Shown here piece by piece: positions 49,526 through 59,800 of a stretch of DNA of 64,000 bases. The notes beneath the pieces are model-generated. The model ran no database searches. It saw nothing but the letters and a program-made list of their open reading frames with translations, and was not told the origin of the DNA. The DNA is from Mycocentrospora acerina (Eukaryota > Ascomycota > Dothideomycetes > Pleosporales): the NCBI GenBank assembly GCA_022701365.1, contig JAKUHH010000126.1, positions 124,001-188,000 of the forward strand. Direction: 5' to 3'. A program made the translations under genes and the position numbers. The stretch's first letter is position 1; each line of letters starts with the position of its first letter.

Positions 49526-49949
49526 GATTTGGATGTGAATTTATGAATGCCTGCAATATGTGTGTATTATGTGTATATCACATGTACTTGTGTTTGTATA
49601 TACAAGACAAGTGTATGCGTTTGTATATGCAAGACAGGTGTACGAGTGCGTGCAGCCAAGGGGACGGCCAACAAAAAAAGACGAGTGAGTCGCGCGGGGA
49701 AGTGTGTTGCGCCGCCACGCGCTAGGTCAACGACATGGTGGGCGGCGACATGGTGCGTGTTCCCCAGACTCCCGACGCGGCCTGTGCATGGCGTCGAGTG
49801 CTGTGGCTGCCACCCACACGCACACACGCCCATACATGTCCCACACACGCCCACGCAAGACGCCCACGACGTCGCCAGGCTGGACACGGCCGCTGCACAC
49901 GCCCATGCCCATCAGCCGCCCATAAACACGCCCGTGCAGGAACAGGAAA
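49526..49949. promoter_or_regulatory. Divergent promoter DPH3 / SEC6
   Basis: 424 bp between starts. A roughly 33-bp imperfect duplication containing GTTTGTATAT(A/G)CAAGACA occurs at 49588-49645, and a CACACACGCCCA-rich tract lies at 49810-49860. There are no ORFs of interest. Confidence 0.55.
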
Positions 49950-52247
49950 ATGGCCGACATGGAGTCGGCGACGGCCAAGCTCGCGGAGCTGCTGCGGCAC
50001 CCCGAGGACCTGGACAAGATGCCCGCCCTCAAGGCCGAGTTCATGCGCAAAAAGGCGGCCGTCGACGGGCAGCTGCGCCACGGCCTGCGCGAGCAGCTCG
50101 AGCTGACCCAGGCCGGCATGACGAGCATCACCGACGGCCAGCGCACCGTCAACCTCATCAAGGACGAGATGATGAAGATTGACAAGCTGTGCGCAGAGGC
50201 CCAGAACATGATCCAGGACTTCCCCCACATCAACCTCGTCGCCCAGACCCACAAGAACTTCGAGTCGGTCGAGAAGATGCGCTACGACATCCAGTCCTTC
50301 GAGGACCGCCTGGCCAAGCTCGAGTACCTGCTGGCCCAGGACGACCAGGAGCCCGCCAACCAGCCCAACCTGCTGCACATCCACTACGGCCTGACCCAGC
50401 TGCGCGACATCCGCGACGAGGCCATGCGCCAGATCAAGAGCACCCCCGACGCCTCCACCGAGCTCATCGACAACCTGACCCTCGACAACGGCGTCACCGT
50501 CCAGGACCTGTTTCTGCGCCTCGACGATGTCGTCGAGTGGTTCGACAAGCACATTGGCGAGGCCTGCATCAACCTGATTGAGCTGGTCCAGTCGGGGAAT
50601 GAGGGGCTCGTCGTCCGGCTGGCCATTATTGTCGAAGAGGAGGAGAAGACGGACAAGAAGGTCCAGGCCCTGCAGGATGCCCAGCGAGAGTACAAGGACC
50701 TCGCCTCGCGCTTCCAGTCCATTGCTGCCGGCCCCAAGGAGCTGCGCGGCTACAAGGACAAGTTCATCAAGGCCATTGAATACGTCTGCCAGGCCAACAT
50801 GGACGAGGCACGCGAAAAGTTTGACGAAGACCCAGAGAAGATTGAAAAGCACTTCAAGTGGTTCTTCAACAATCTCAACACCGTCAAGCTGGGCATGGTC
50901 GACCTGATGCCCAAAAAGTGGAAGATATTCCAGACGTACACGGACATTTACCACAAGCAGATGCACGACTTTTTGATGGTTCTTGCAGAGGACGAGGCCC
51001 TGGGGCCGCAGTACCTTCTTGCTGTAATCAACTGGGTGGACAAGTACTACCTGAAGATGAAGAAGCTGGGCTTTGCCGAAGAAGAACTAGAACCCCACGC
51101 CATTGACAACCGCGGCCCCGAGCTGATCCGCACGTACCGACAGGTCATTATCAACGCCGTCGATCAGTACATGGAGCGCATCAACTCGCAGGACAGAAGA
51201 GCCTTCCTGGACCAAGACAAGAACGCCTATGAGGTCAACCCAGACGGCATCTTCCAGACCAAATCTCTCGGCGATGTATGGACCATGCTGAGCCAGAACC
51301 TCTCCGTAGCCGCCAGCAGCGAGCGCCACGATGTAGCCGAAGGGGTAGTAGACGCCATGTTCCGCGCCCTGCTCTCCCGCCAGCGCATCTGGACGCAGCT
51401 CATTGATCTTGAAAAGGAAAAATACACGGGCCCCAACCCGACGCTCGCCGATGACGGCGTTGCCGTCTTCCAAGAGTGGCTCATTGCCATTGCCAACGAC
51501 CAAATCATCTGCATCGACGACGAAGACGAAGCCTCGGGCCGCGCATCCTTTGTCACCGTCTTTGCGCGCGAAGTCGAGCCCCTCGTCTCGCCGGCGTACC
51601 TGGCCGACCGCTACAAAGCCCAGCTCGACGAGCTGCAAAACGGCTACATTGACATATCCTCGCACTGCATCAAGGTGTTTTGCGAGCTCATCTTCGTCGT
51701 CGACTTCAAATCCGTCATGCCCTACTTCTTCACGCCAGAATGGTACAAGCGCACGGACATGGCCTCCATCATCACCACCTTCAAAGACTACCTCGGCGAC
51801 TTTGAAGACCAAATCCACCGCACCCTCCGCGACATCCTCATCGACTCCCTCGCCGACGAACTCCTCGTCCAGTACCTCTCCGCCATCCGCAACAAATCCG
51901 CCAAAATAAAACGCTCAGACCCCTTTGACGGAAAACTCCGCGACGACCTCCTCCCCGTCTTCGACTTCTTCAAACAATACGGCGACCAGGGCCGCGACAT
52001 CCTCCAGCGCTGGCGTGCCGTCGAGTGGTTCCTGCGCCTCGTCCAAACGGAGAAATCCCAAGTCGTCTTCGTCTACGACGAGTTCAAGGACAACTACTGG
52101 GATTTGAACATTGGCTGGGTTGAGGCCGTGTTGCGCAGTAGAGACGACTTTGAGAGGAGCATGCTGAATGCGGTCAAGGCGAGGGCCGCGGCGAGTGCGG
52201 GCGAGGGCGTCGAGAGGGGAGGGACCGTCGTCGGGAGAGTCAAGTAG
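49950..52247 (+). CDS. SEC6: Exocyst complex subunit Sec6
   Basis: A single exon of 765 residues, the normal family length. The N-terminus (MADMESATAKLAELLRHPEDL) leads into a coiled coil (MTSITDGQRTVNLIKDEMMKIDKL). The Sec6 helical-rod domain follows (VNLIKDEM, NMIQDFPHINLVAQTHKNF, FNNLNTVKLGMVDLMPKKW, DFKSVMPYFFTPEWYK, FFKQYGDQGRDILQRWRAVEWFLRLV). Exocyst tethers secretory vesicles to the plasma membrane at hyphal tips and septa; Sec6 also binds the SNARE Sec9 in yeast. The start is the first ATG of the frame; a second Met three codons on is also possible. No intron was needed. It is convergent with RRP12, 207 bp between stops. Confidence 0.96.
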   Translation: MADMESATAKLAELLRHPEDLDKMPALKAEFMRKKAAVDGQLRHGLREQLELTQAGMTSITDGQRTVNLIKDEMMKIDKLCAEAQNMIQDFPHINLVAQTHKNFESVEKMRYDIQSFEDRLAKLEYLLAQDDQEPANQPNLLHIHYGLTQLRDIRDEAMRQIKSTPDASTELIDNLTLDNGVTVQDLFLRLDDVVEWFDKHIGEACINLIELVQSGNEGLVVRLAIIVEEEEKTDKKVQALQDAQREYKDLASRFQSIAAGPKELRGYKDKFIKAIEYVCQANMDEAREKFDEDPEKIEKHFKWFFNNLNTVKLGMVDLMPKKWKIFQTYTDIYHKQMHDFLMVLAEDEALGPQYLLAVINWVDKYYLKMKKLGFAEEELEPHAIDNRGPELIRTYRQVIINAVDQYMERINSQDRRAFLDQDKNAYEVNPDGIFQTKSLGDVWTMLSQNLSVAASSERHDVAEGVVDAMFRALLSRQRIWTQLIDLEKEKYTGPNPTLADDGVAVFQEWLIAIANDQIICIDDEDEASGRASFVTVFAREVEPLVSPAYLADRYKAQLDELQNGYIDISSHCIKVFCELIFVVDFKSVMPYFFTPEWYKRTDMASIITTFKDYLGDFEDQIHRTLRDILIDSLADELLVQYLSAIRNKSAKIKRSDPFDGKLRDDLLPVFDFFKQYGDQGRDILQRWRAVEWFLRLVQTEKSQVVFVYDEFKDNYWDLNIGWVEAVLRSRDDFERSMLNAVKARAAASAGEGVERGGTVVGRVK

Positions 52248-52343
52248 TATCGTATCGTATCGTATTGTATCATATCAAATTAAAAACATTTCACAACATG
52301 ACGTCAAGGTGGATTGAATGAATGAATGAATAAATGAATGAAC
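52248..52343. repeat. TATCG and GAAT short tandem repeats between SEC6 and RRP12
   Basis: TATCG pentamers at 52249-52276 and GAAT tetramers at 52315-52342 lie between convergent stops. The following AT-rich stretch up to 52455 probably holds polyadenylation signals for both genes. Confidence 0.85.
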
Positions 52344-52454
52344 AAGTACAAGGTATCTATTCATGGCTGATAAATATATAAAATAAATTAAAAAAAAACT
52401 CCCACCTCAAAAACTCCTATTCTTCGAGATTCCTTTTTTTTTCTTCCCTTCCCT

Positions 52455-55400
52455 TCACTGACGACCGAATCCTCCTCCTCCTCCTCGTCCGCCTCCCCTT
52501 CCTCCTCCCCTTCCTCCACCACCACCGCCACGTCCTCCTCCACCTCGTCCAAATCCTCCTCTCCCTCCACCACCCCTACCACCTCCACCACCACCTCCTC
52601 CCCTCCCTCTAAACCCACCTCCACCTCGCTTCTCTACTCGTCCCCCCGCTCCAGCCCCAGCACTCCTCTGCTTCTCAACACCTAGTCCCTTTCTCTGGCT
52701 CTGCACCCCACCCCTCCCCATCCCGCTTCCACTCCTTGCCTTGCGTGTCTCCGCTGCCGTCGCCCCATCGTCAACATCCATCTCATCATCATTGTCGTCG
52801 CCCCTGTTCTTCTTATTGCTAAACTTGAGCTTGCCCTTGAGGCCACGCTGCGCTGCGTCGCGCCCGCGGATCGCGTCCACGTACGCGTTGATTCCGGCCT
52901 CGAGCGACGTCGTCTGCTCGTCAATGTCCATGAGCACGTCATCGTTGTCGTTGTTCTTCTTCGACTTGGACTTTGGCGCGTCGTCGTCGTCCGAGTCGCC
53001 ACCGAGGATGAGCTTGCCATCCTCGTTGGTTTGCGCCTTGATTCTCTGTTGCGGGGCCTTGCGTGCGCGCAGTGGCTTCGTCGACGAGATGTTGCCCAGG
53101 GCGCGTTTGGAAAGGAGGTCGAGCGGCTCGTCTTCGTCTTCGATAATGTACGTCTTGCCACCGCTGCTGGACTTGCCCTGTTGCTGTTTGCTCTGTGACT
53201 TGACAAACTCATCTTCCGAGTCGCCGGCGCTGTCTTCGCTTTCGCTGCCGTACACGGCTTGGTCGTACTCGCTCTCGAACTTGCCCTTTGGCTTCTCCGC
53301 AGGCGCATCGCCGTCTTCCTCTTCCGCTTGTTGCTTCTTGCGCTTACGCTGCTCGCGCGTCTTGCGGATGTTGACAATGAGCTTGCGGTCCTCGGGAGGG
53401 CAGGCGCGCTCAACTTCCTCGGCGCCGAATTTTCGCACCATGCGCTCGACAATGTGCTTCACCTTGGCTTTGAAGTGAGCCTTGTGCTCATGACTCCAGA
53501 CCATGAGGTTTGTGAGCAGGGTCTTGAGACGCGGTCGGACAAGCGCTTCTGGAAGTGAGATGACTTCAACCTTGACGAAGCCGAGCACACTCTGCACGAT
53601 TTCGCGGTTGGGATTCTGGAGGAACATGTCCATGAGCTCGAGCAGGTTTGTGATGGTATCGTTGGATATCCGTGTGTAAAACTGGTACAATATCCGGGTG
53701 ACAGCCGTAATAGATGCCGAGATCATGTGGGGAGTGGAAGCTGCCAGACCGGCCGACACCATGGTGAAGTACTCTTCAAGCGACGCCTCCACTGTTGGCG
53801 CATCAGCGGGCATGTTGGGTACCTTGGTCTGCACAACCTGACCACCTTCAGCCATCTTCTCGCCCATTGCGACGAGCAGGTTGTATGCTGCCTCTCGCGC
53901 CTTCTCGTTGGTCTCCTTGGCAGAGATAACAACCTCAGAAAGGATGGCGGGGATAAAGTGGAGGTCTGTCTGGGGCAGAGACTCGATGACTTGGAGGATT
54001 GCGAGCAAACGATCCCTTCGTGCAGGGGCCGAAGCCTTCTCAGCACTGTTGAGGAGGAGCTGCTGCAGCTCCGAGTTGCGCTCCGTCAGCGCCTGCTTGC
54101 CCATCTCGGATTCTGCAAGACGAGGAATGAGCTTGTACGCCTTCTTCTGCAACTGTGGGTCGTTGTCCTTGTTGATCATAATCTCGGCCATGCGGAAGAG
54201 TGAGCCATAGCTGTCTCGTGGGAGGTAGAGAGCGATTGTGATGACCAAGTCCATAAGAGTGTGGCTCATTGGCGGCATCTTGCCTTGGCTCTTGTCCTGC
54301 TTCTGCTTGTCTGCTTGTGTTTGAGATCCAGTCTCTGGAACCGAAGCCTCGAGGCTTGTCGCAACGCGTTCGAACGTCTCCATAAGTTCCTGTGCGTTGT
54401 TAGTCGCAGCTTTAGCTACTTTGTAGAGTGAAACTCACCTTCTCAGGCGTGATGCTGAGATACGCGTTGATTGTCCTCAGGATAGTTCCTCGGTACTGGG
54501 GTAAGGTTTGACTGTACACATTGAACAGAACAGCAAGCATGTTGCTCGCAAATCCTCCCAAGTGCTCAAGGTTCTTCTTGGCATCAGCCTTTGAGATCCG
54601 GGCTTGAGCTACAAGATCCTCGATGCCTTCGAGCTCCACAATCACCTTGTTGCTGTCAACTAAGTTTTGCAGTCCTCGGCATATGTCCGTCCTCAAATCG
54701 GCCTGTCCATACAGCAAATTTGCCAGCATTTCGCAGAAGTTTTGGTCAAAAGTCTCAATCAGGTCCAATGGCAAGTCGCAGTATCCAGGCAATATCGACC
54801 ATATTTGCTGGACGACCGTCTCAAAGACCTTGATTTCCATTGTCTTATCCCTAGAGCCGTGATCGATTACCCGCTGGTAGAGTTGCTCGCTTAGCGGCAC
54901 CATCTCCGTCCGGAAGTGTGCCAACTTGGTGTTGTGAACCGAGTCACGAAGCAACGGCAGCATCCAAACCCTACCAGTTTGGCCAGGCGGTGGTCGTGGA
55001 AGGTTCAAGGGCAAAATTTCGAGAACAACGTCTGGACCCATGGCACCGATTGCGCTCGAGATGACGGCATCGGCTTCTTTCTTTCTGGAAAAGCTCTCGT
55101 TGCTCCTCAACTCCCCAACAGTCCTTAGCACAGGTCGGAGAATGGGATCTGAGCGCCATCGGAGCGTCTCGAACATGGCGGATAGCACGTTGAAGACTTC
55201 CATCCAGGCAGCCTGGAATTTGACGCTTAACAGGTTCTGCGTCGCCTTTGCAACCTTCTCCAGAATCTTCTCATCCCACACTGACGGCTCGAGAATGACG
55301 CTCTCGGGGATCATGTTGACCAGGAAAGAGATCAGGCACTCTGAGGCGGAGATGCGGATGTTGTGCGAGGACGATGTGAGGAACTCGGAGATGGTGGTAA

Positions 55401-56468
55401 ATAGCTTGGGCAACTTCGCAAAGGTATCTTCGGGCTCAATCTGCGCCGAGACTTCGTAGCCTCGCGAGAGGACTGCTATCCACGGCGGCAGCAGCTGCGA
55501 GTCGTTCTTCGAGGGCTGCAGCTCGGTAATGACTTCGAGGAGACGGGGGAGCTTTGCAGATGCAAGCTCGTCGGCCATGCCGGTGAAAATGGCCTCGAAA
55601 ATGTCGAAAGCGGCCATGGTCAGGAATTCGTTGCTCGACTTGGAGATGTTGAGCAGCAGCTCGCACAGCACGTCGATCTTCCTGCTCGGCCAGCCACCAG
55701 ACGAGGTTGCGATTGTCTTGATGAGCTGCAGCGAGTGGATGAGATCTGGGTCCTTGCTCTGTGCGTCCTTGCTGCCCTTGCCCTTCTTCGTCTTGGCTGC
55801 AATGTCGGCAATGTCGTTGAGCATCTTCAGCGCAGTCTCGGCGCACATGTCGGCGGCTGGGTGGTCGAGCGAAGGGCTCGGCGGCGGGTTGGCCAGCACC
55901 TTGGCCAGCGCCTCCTGTGCGCGCTTCCTCACCTTTGGCCGGTGGTCGACGGCAATCTGCAGCAGGCCGGCGACAGCTCGGCGCGGGCTGATCTGCGACG
56001 CCGGCAGCTCCCACGCGCGCGCGTCCTGCACGACCAGCAGCGACTCGAGACACCCGATCGACGGGCGCAGCAGCGGCGCATCGGCGTCCTGGTGCGTGAG
56101 GGCGGGCGCAATGCTGGCGAGGATCTCGGTGAACTTTGAGCGCAGCAGCGGGGCGGGGACATGGGGCGTGATGAGGTCGAGCAGGTAGATGACGGCCGTC
56201 GCCGTGTCCTTGTTGACAATGCCCTGCGCGGTGATCTGGCGGCCGAGCAGCGCAATCAGGGCGGCAAAGTAGGCCGTGGGCGTAAAGTCCGACTTTTGCT
56301 GGCGGAGCGTGTCTTCGAGGGCCGAGAGCACCACATGCGTCTGTGTATGTCAGTCAGCACCGCCCGCGCGCCTCTGCAGCGCCAGCAGGGCACAGAGAAA
56401 CACACCTGCTGCATTCCCTGCAGCTTCGGGTTGTCCCGAAGCCTGGTCAGTCTCTCCTCGAGCGACAT
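52455..56468 (-). CDS. RRP12: Ribosomal RNA-processing protein Rrp12, HEAT-repeat export/assembly factor
   Basis: Three exons, 56468-56406, 56340-54439 and 54389-52455, give 1299 residues. Introns are 65 and 50 nt with donors GTGTGT and GTGAGT; the second has a CTAAC branch. The start is MSLEERLTRLRDNPKLQ. Long HEAT-like helical repeats include the NUC173 region (FKAKVKHIVERMVRKFGAEEVERACPPEDRKLIVNIRK at its end). The acidic and basic linkers carry TNEDGKLILGGDSDDD, and the last 60 residues are an RGG-rich tail. Rrp12 binds Ran and nucleoporins and is needed for maturation and nuclear export of both ribosomal subunits. The first join (MQQ to THVVLSALEDTLRQQ) and the second (ITPEK to ELMETFERVA) are continuous with the family. 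An E-box lies at 56558-56563, 90 bp upstream. Confidence 0.93.
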
Positions 56469-56837
56469 GGCGGGCAACGCTTTTGTCGTGGTCGTGGACT
56501 GCTCGCTGTGCTACGGCGAACTTTTTTGGTCGCTCAAAAATTCCACAATCGATAAGACACGTGACGACGCCCAGCTGCACGGCTCCGTTCGCTTTCGCAC
56601 TCTCATGCATCCAACCGATGCGGCAAGGCACGCTCCACGAAGACGGATGAAAATAAAAAGGGTATATAAAATCAGCCATCCCGAATCGTATCCAAGCATT
56701 AAACGCAGCGTGGAAGCAAGCTTGACACTGCGTGCGAAATTCAAACTTCCTCCAAATCTGTCACCGACAACTCACACCCTGCCCTGCGTCTGCCCCCGGC
56801 CCCTGCCATCCTATCCTGCAAGGTACATCAACTTCCC
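56469..56837. promoter_or_regulatory. RRP12 promoter and DOCK-gene 3' end
   Basis: 369 bp between two minus-strand genes. CACGTG sits at 56558-56563. A TATATAAAA-like stretch is at 56661-56669. There is no ORF of interest. Confidence 0.55.
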
Positions 56838-59800
56838 TCACTCCACTAGAGTATTATCGACCCGGCTCCTCACGCTCGTCTTGCTGGTCTTTTTCGAAAT
56901 ATTCATAAAACTGAGCCTCTTCTTCACGCTGCCCTTTCTCTGCACCTCGCTCCCATCACTCCTTCCTGTCTCGGGCCTGCTCCTGTGACTCGGATTGCGA
57001 GAAATGTTGGCTTCTCCCGTTTCGTTGCCGTTTGTCGGAGCGGAAAAGTTTGGCAAAGCTTCGAGCGGGGAGCTAGGGCGTAGGAAATTCAGGCTCAACC
57101 GACTTCGCGAATACTCCTTGCTCTCACGGTTGCGGCTGTGCATCGACGACGTTTCTGAGCTCACCTCATGCGTCATGTCAATGGATGGCCTGGACTCTTG
57201 CTCTTTGCTCTTATCGGGCTCGCTCATCAACACACCCTTGCTCAGGAATGCCAAACTGAGCCTTTTCTTGTCTTGCCGCGCAGGCCTGCCGTTGGAAGCT
57301 ACCGAGGCAACCCGTAGTCCACTCATGTATTCATCCAACACCGGGCTGGCCACTCGAGATCGAGACCCTGATGGGGCTTGCCATGAATTTGCTGGTGATT
57401 GCAAAGGCGGCCTCATATTCGCCGGTGTCAGGATAGCAAGCTCTCGGAAGAATGCTGACTCAAACCCTATATGACAATTAGCTTGGTTTTTGCCCACAGT
57501 AAAGTCGCCTGCTTACGTTGCGATAGATCTGCTTTGGTGGCCTGTTGAGCAGGTCTAGTGTACAATGACAAGCACCGACGGATGACCAAAGCATAGTCAA
57601 TCAATGCCACCCTCAGTGCGTTCTCTAGAGGGTTCGGTGGCTGCTGGTCATCAAGACACTCTTCGTCTGATACCATCGAGTCACGTGGGTTAGGAAGGAG
57701 CTCGTGGTAGTTGGCAACACATGTATCCGAGTCCGTGTCAACCGAGTACATGAGTTCTTGAGTCAGCATGTTGAACGCGGGGTCGTCGCCATCTGCAATT
57801 CTTTTCTCCGTGGCGATAAGCTCTGTTGTCTTGCGTGATGTGCGTTCGATTGCCGTTTGCAGGGGCGAAAGTGTTACTGTGCCTACAGCAATAATCTCGC
57901 TTCTTCGCAAAATGGTCGGAAACGCTTCAGCAGTAGTGTACACTGTCTTTTCTACCCTCGCCTCTTTCAGTCCCGCGTTGGACGGCGAGCGGCGAGAAGT
58001 CGACGTGAACTGCGATGGTCGAGAGAGAAGGTAGTAATCTTTCACAGGCTGAGAGACCTTGGCCCGTTGGAAGATTGGATGCGTGAGATCTTTTTGCGGG
58101 CTGACAGGGAAAATTTGCAAATACTGGCCCTCAACGTCGTGCGCTGCACCAGGATTGATAATAAGCGCTGAAGGATGTTGCTGTTGCATGCGATCTGTGA
58201 ACGAGGCCAGCCGATCGTTAGCAGATCCCTCAAAGATGAAATGCTTATCGCGAAGGCCGATTGGAAATCCAAGTCCTTTGTAAACTACCCGGAAGTAGCG
58301 TGCATTCGAGCGCCCGCCCTTCGTAATGCCTTCATGTATCTTAGCCATGGCATGTTGCGTCCGAGCCAATTTGACAAAGTCAAAGACATTGTGCTCGTAT
58401 TGGCTCGCGAGTTCCGTATAGGCTCCTAGTGCATTGTCCCACGATTGACCACTCTCGTAATGTTCAATCATTTGGAAATACAACTGCTCCTTTCGCTCGA
58501 ATGCAGATTGTGCGGGGAAATTGGGTTCGACAAGAGGATCCTCAATCTTGCTGGGATCCCACTGGTACATCTCAGCATGTAATCGAAGCCCAAGACCGGC
58601 TTCTGTAAAGTTCTGCGCTTCAACCTGCAGCTCTACAAGTTGGTGTACGTAGCGAATATAAATATCTTCTTTCTGCATGTCTCTCAGGAAGCCCATCAGG
58701 TGTAGAGTGTCCATGACATGGAATACTTCACCCGTTGCTTCTGTACTATGCACGGCGACGAGGAGGTCTAGTAGCTCTTCAATTGTCGCAATGAGTTCCC
58801 GCACTGCCGCAAGTAATGGCTCGTCCGGATCCTGGGCAACTGGGTCGAATAAATCCGCGAGCTCTTGGATGAAGTGTTTCTGCATTACGGCTTCGGTGAG
58901 GTGCTTTGACTTAAATAAATCATCCAAGCAGTCGATCATCTCGGCTTGTATGAGTGAGAGGTCTTCACTCAGCGTCCACTCGCTGACAATCATTGTCTGT
59001 AGTACCTCGATTGCGACACTACGCAGACCCTCGTGTACACTGAGGCACAGTTCTACAATCGGGCAAACAAGACCGGGGACATATTGGACCTGGAAGCCAC
59101 CCATCTTCTCAAGGCCATATCGGTTCCTGTCTTCAGTGCTAGTCTCCCAGCCGATTGCTTCCCAACTCCGTTGCAGCAACTCCGCACCATGCTCTCGAAC
59201 GTCGCCAGCGATTTTCCAGACAGCCCGTCGCTTCTGTTCAGGATAGGTCTCCAAAGCAAGCGCGTTGCTACCAACGAGTTTAAGCAAAGCATCGAAAAAT
59301 GACCGCCAAATATCAGTGTTGAAGAGGTCTGCTTCGTCAGGCAAAGGAAGAAACGACGCGGTGAGGTTGCCGAAGAGCTTTCCAAGAGCGCGCATAGTGG
59401 CTTTATGGTGGTATATATGCACGCTCAACCAAGACCGCGGGAAGGCCTCGCAGTCAAGAATTGAAATATACACCTGCAGAAGAGTAGATGCAAATTCTGC
59501 TGTATCATCCTTTGACCAGTTCAACGGGATCAAGTTGGGTAAGCTAGACAATGCTGCAAGTACAGCCGATATTTCTGCCAGAGCCTCGTCGAAATTCGCC
59601 TCAGTCGTAGCGGGCCTAGACTGAAACGGGTAAGTTGTCGGGAACAACAAAGAAAGTGTGTTTTTGACTGGCCGAGGAATCGCCTGTATTGCACGGTATG
59701 AATCCACAAGCTTGGGCATGTACTCGCAGGCCTCTGTTCCCAGCTCGTCGACTTGAGCCGCGATAACTGAGCAACATATGCGTACTTGGTTTCTCCATTG

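Noticed and set aside
49722..50966. 414-codon minus-strand open frame antisense to SEC6
   Set aside because: It mirrors the strongly biased codon use of SEC6; Leu/Val/Gly-rich and not protein-like.
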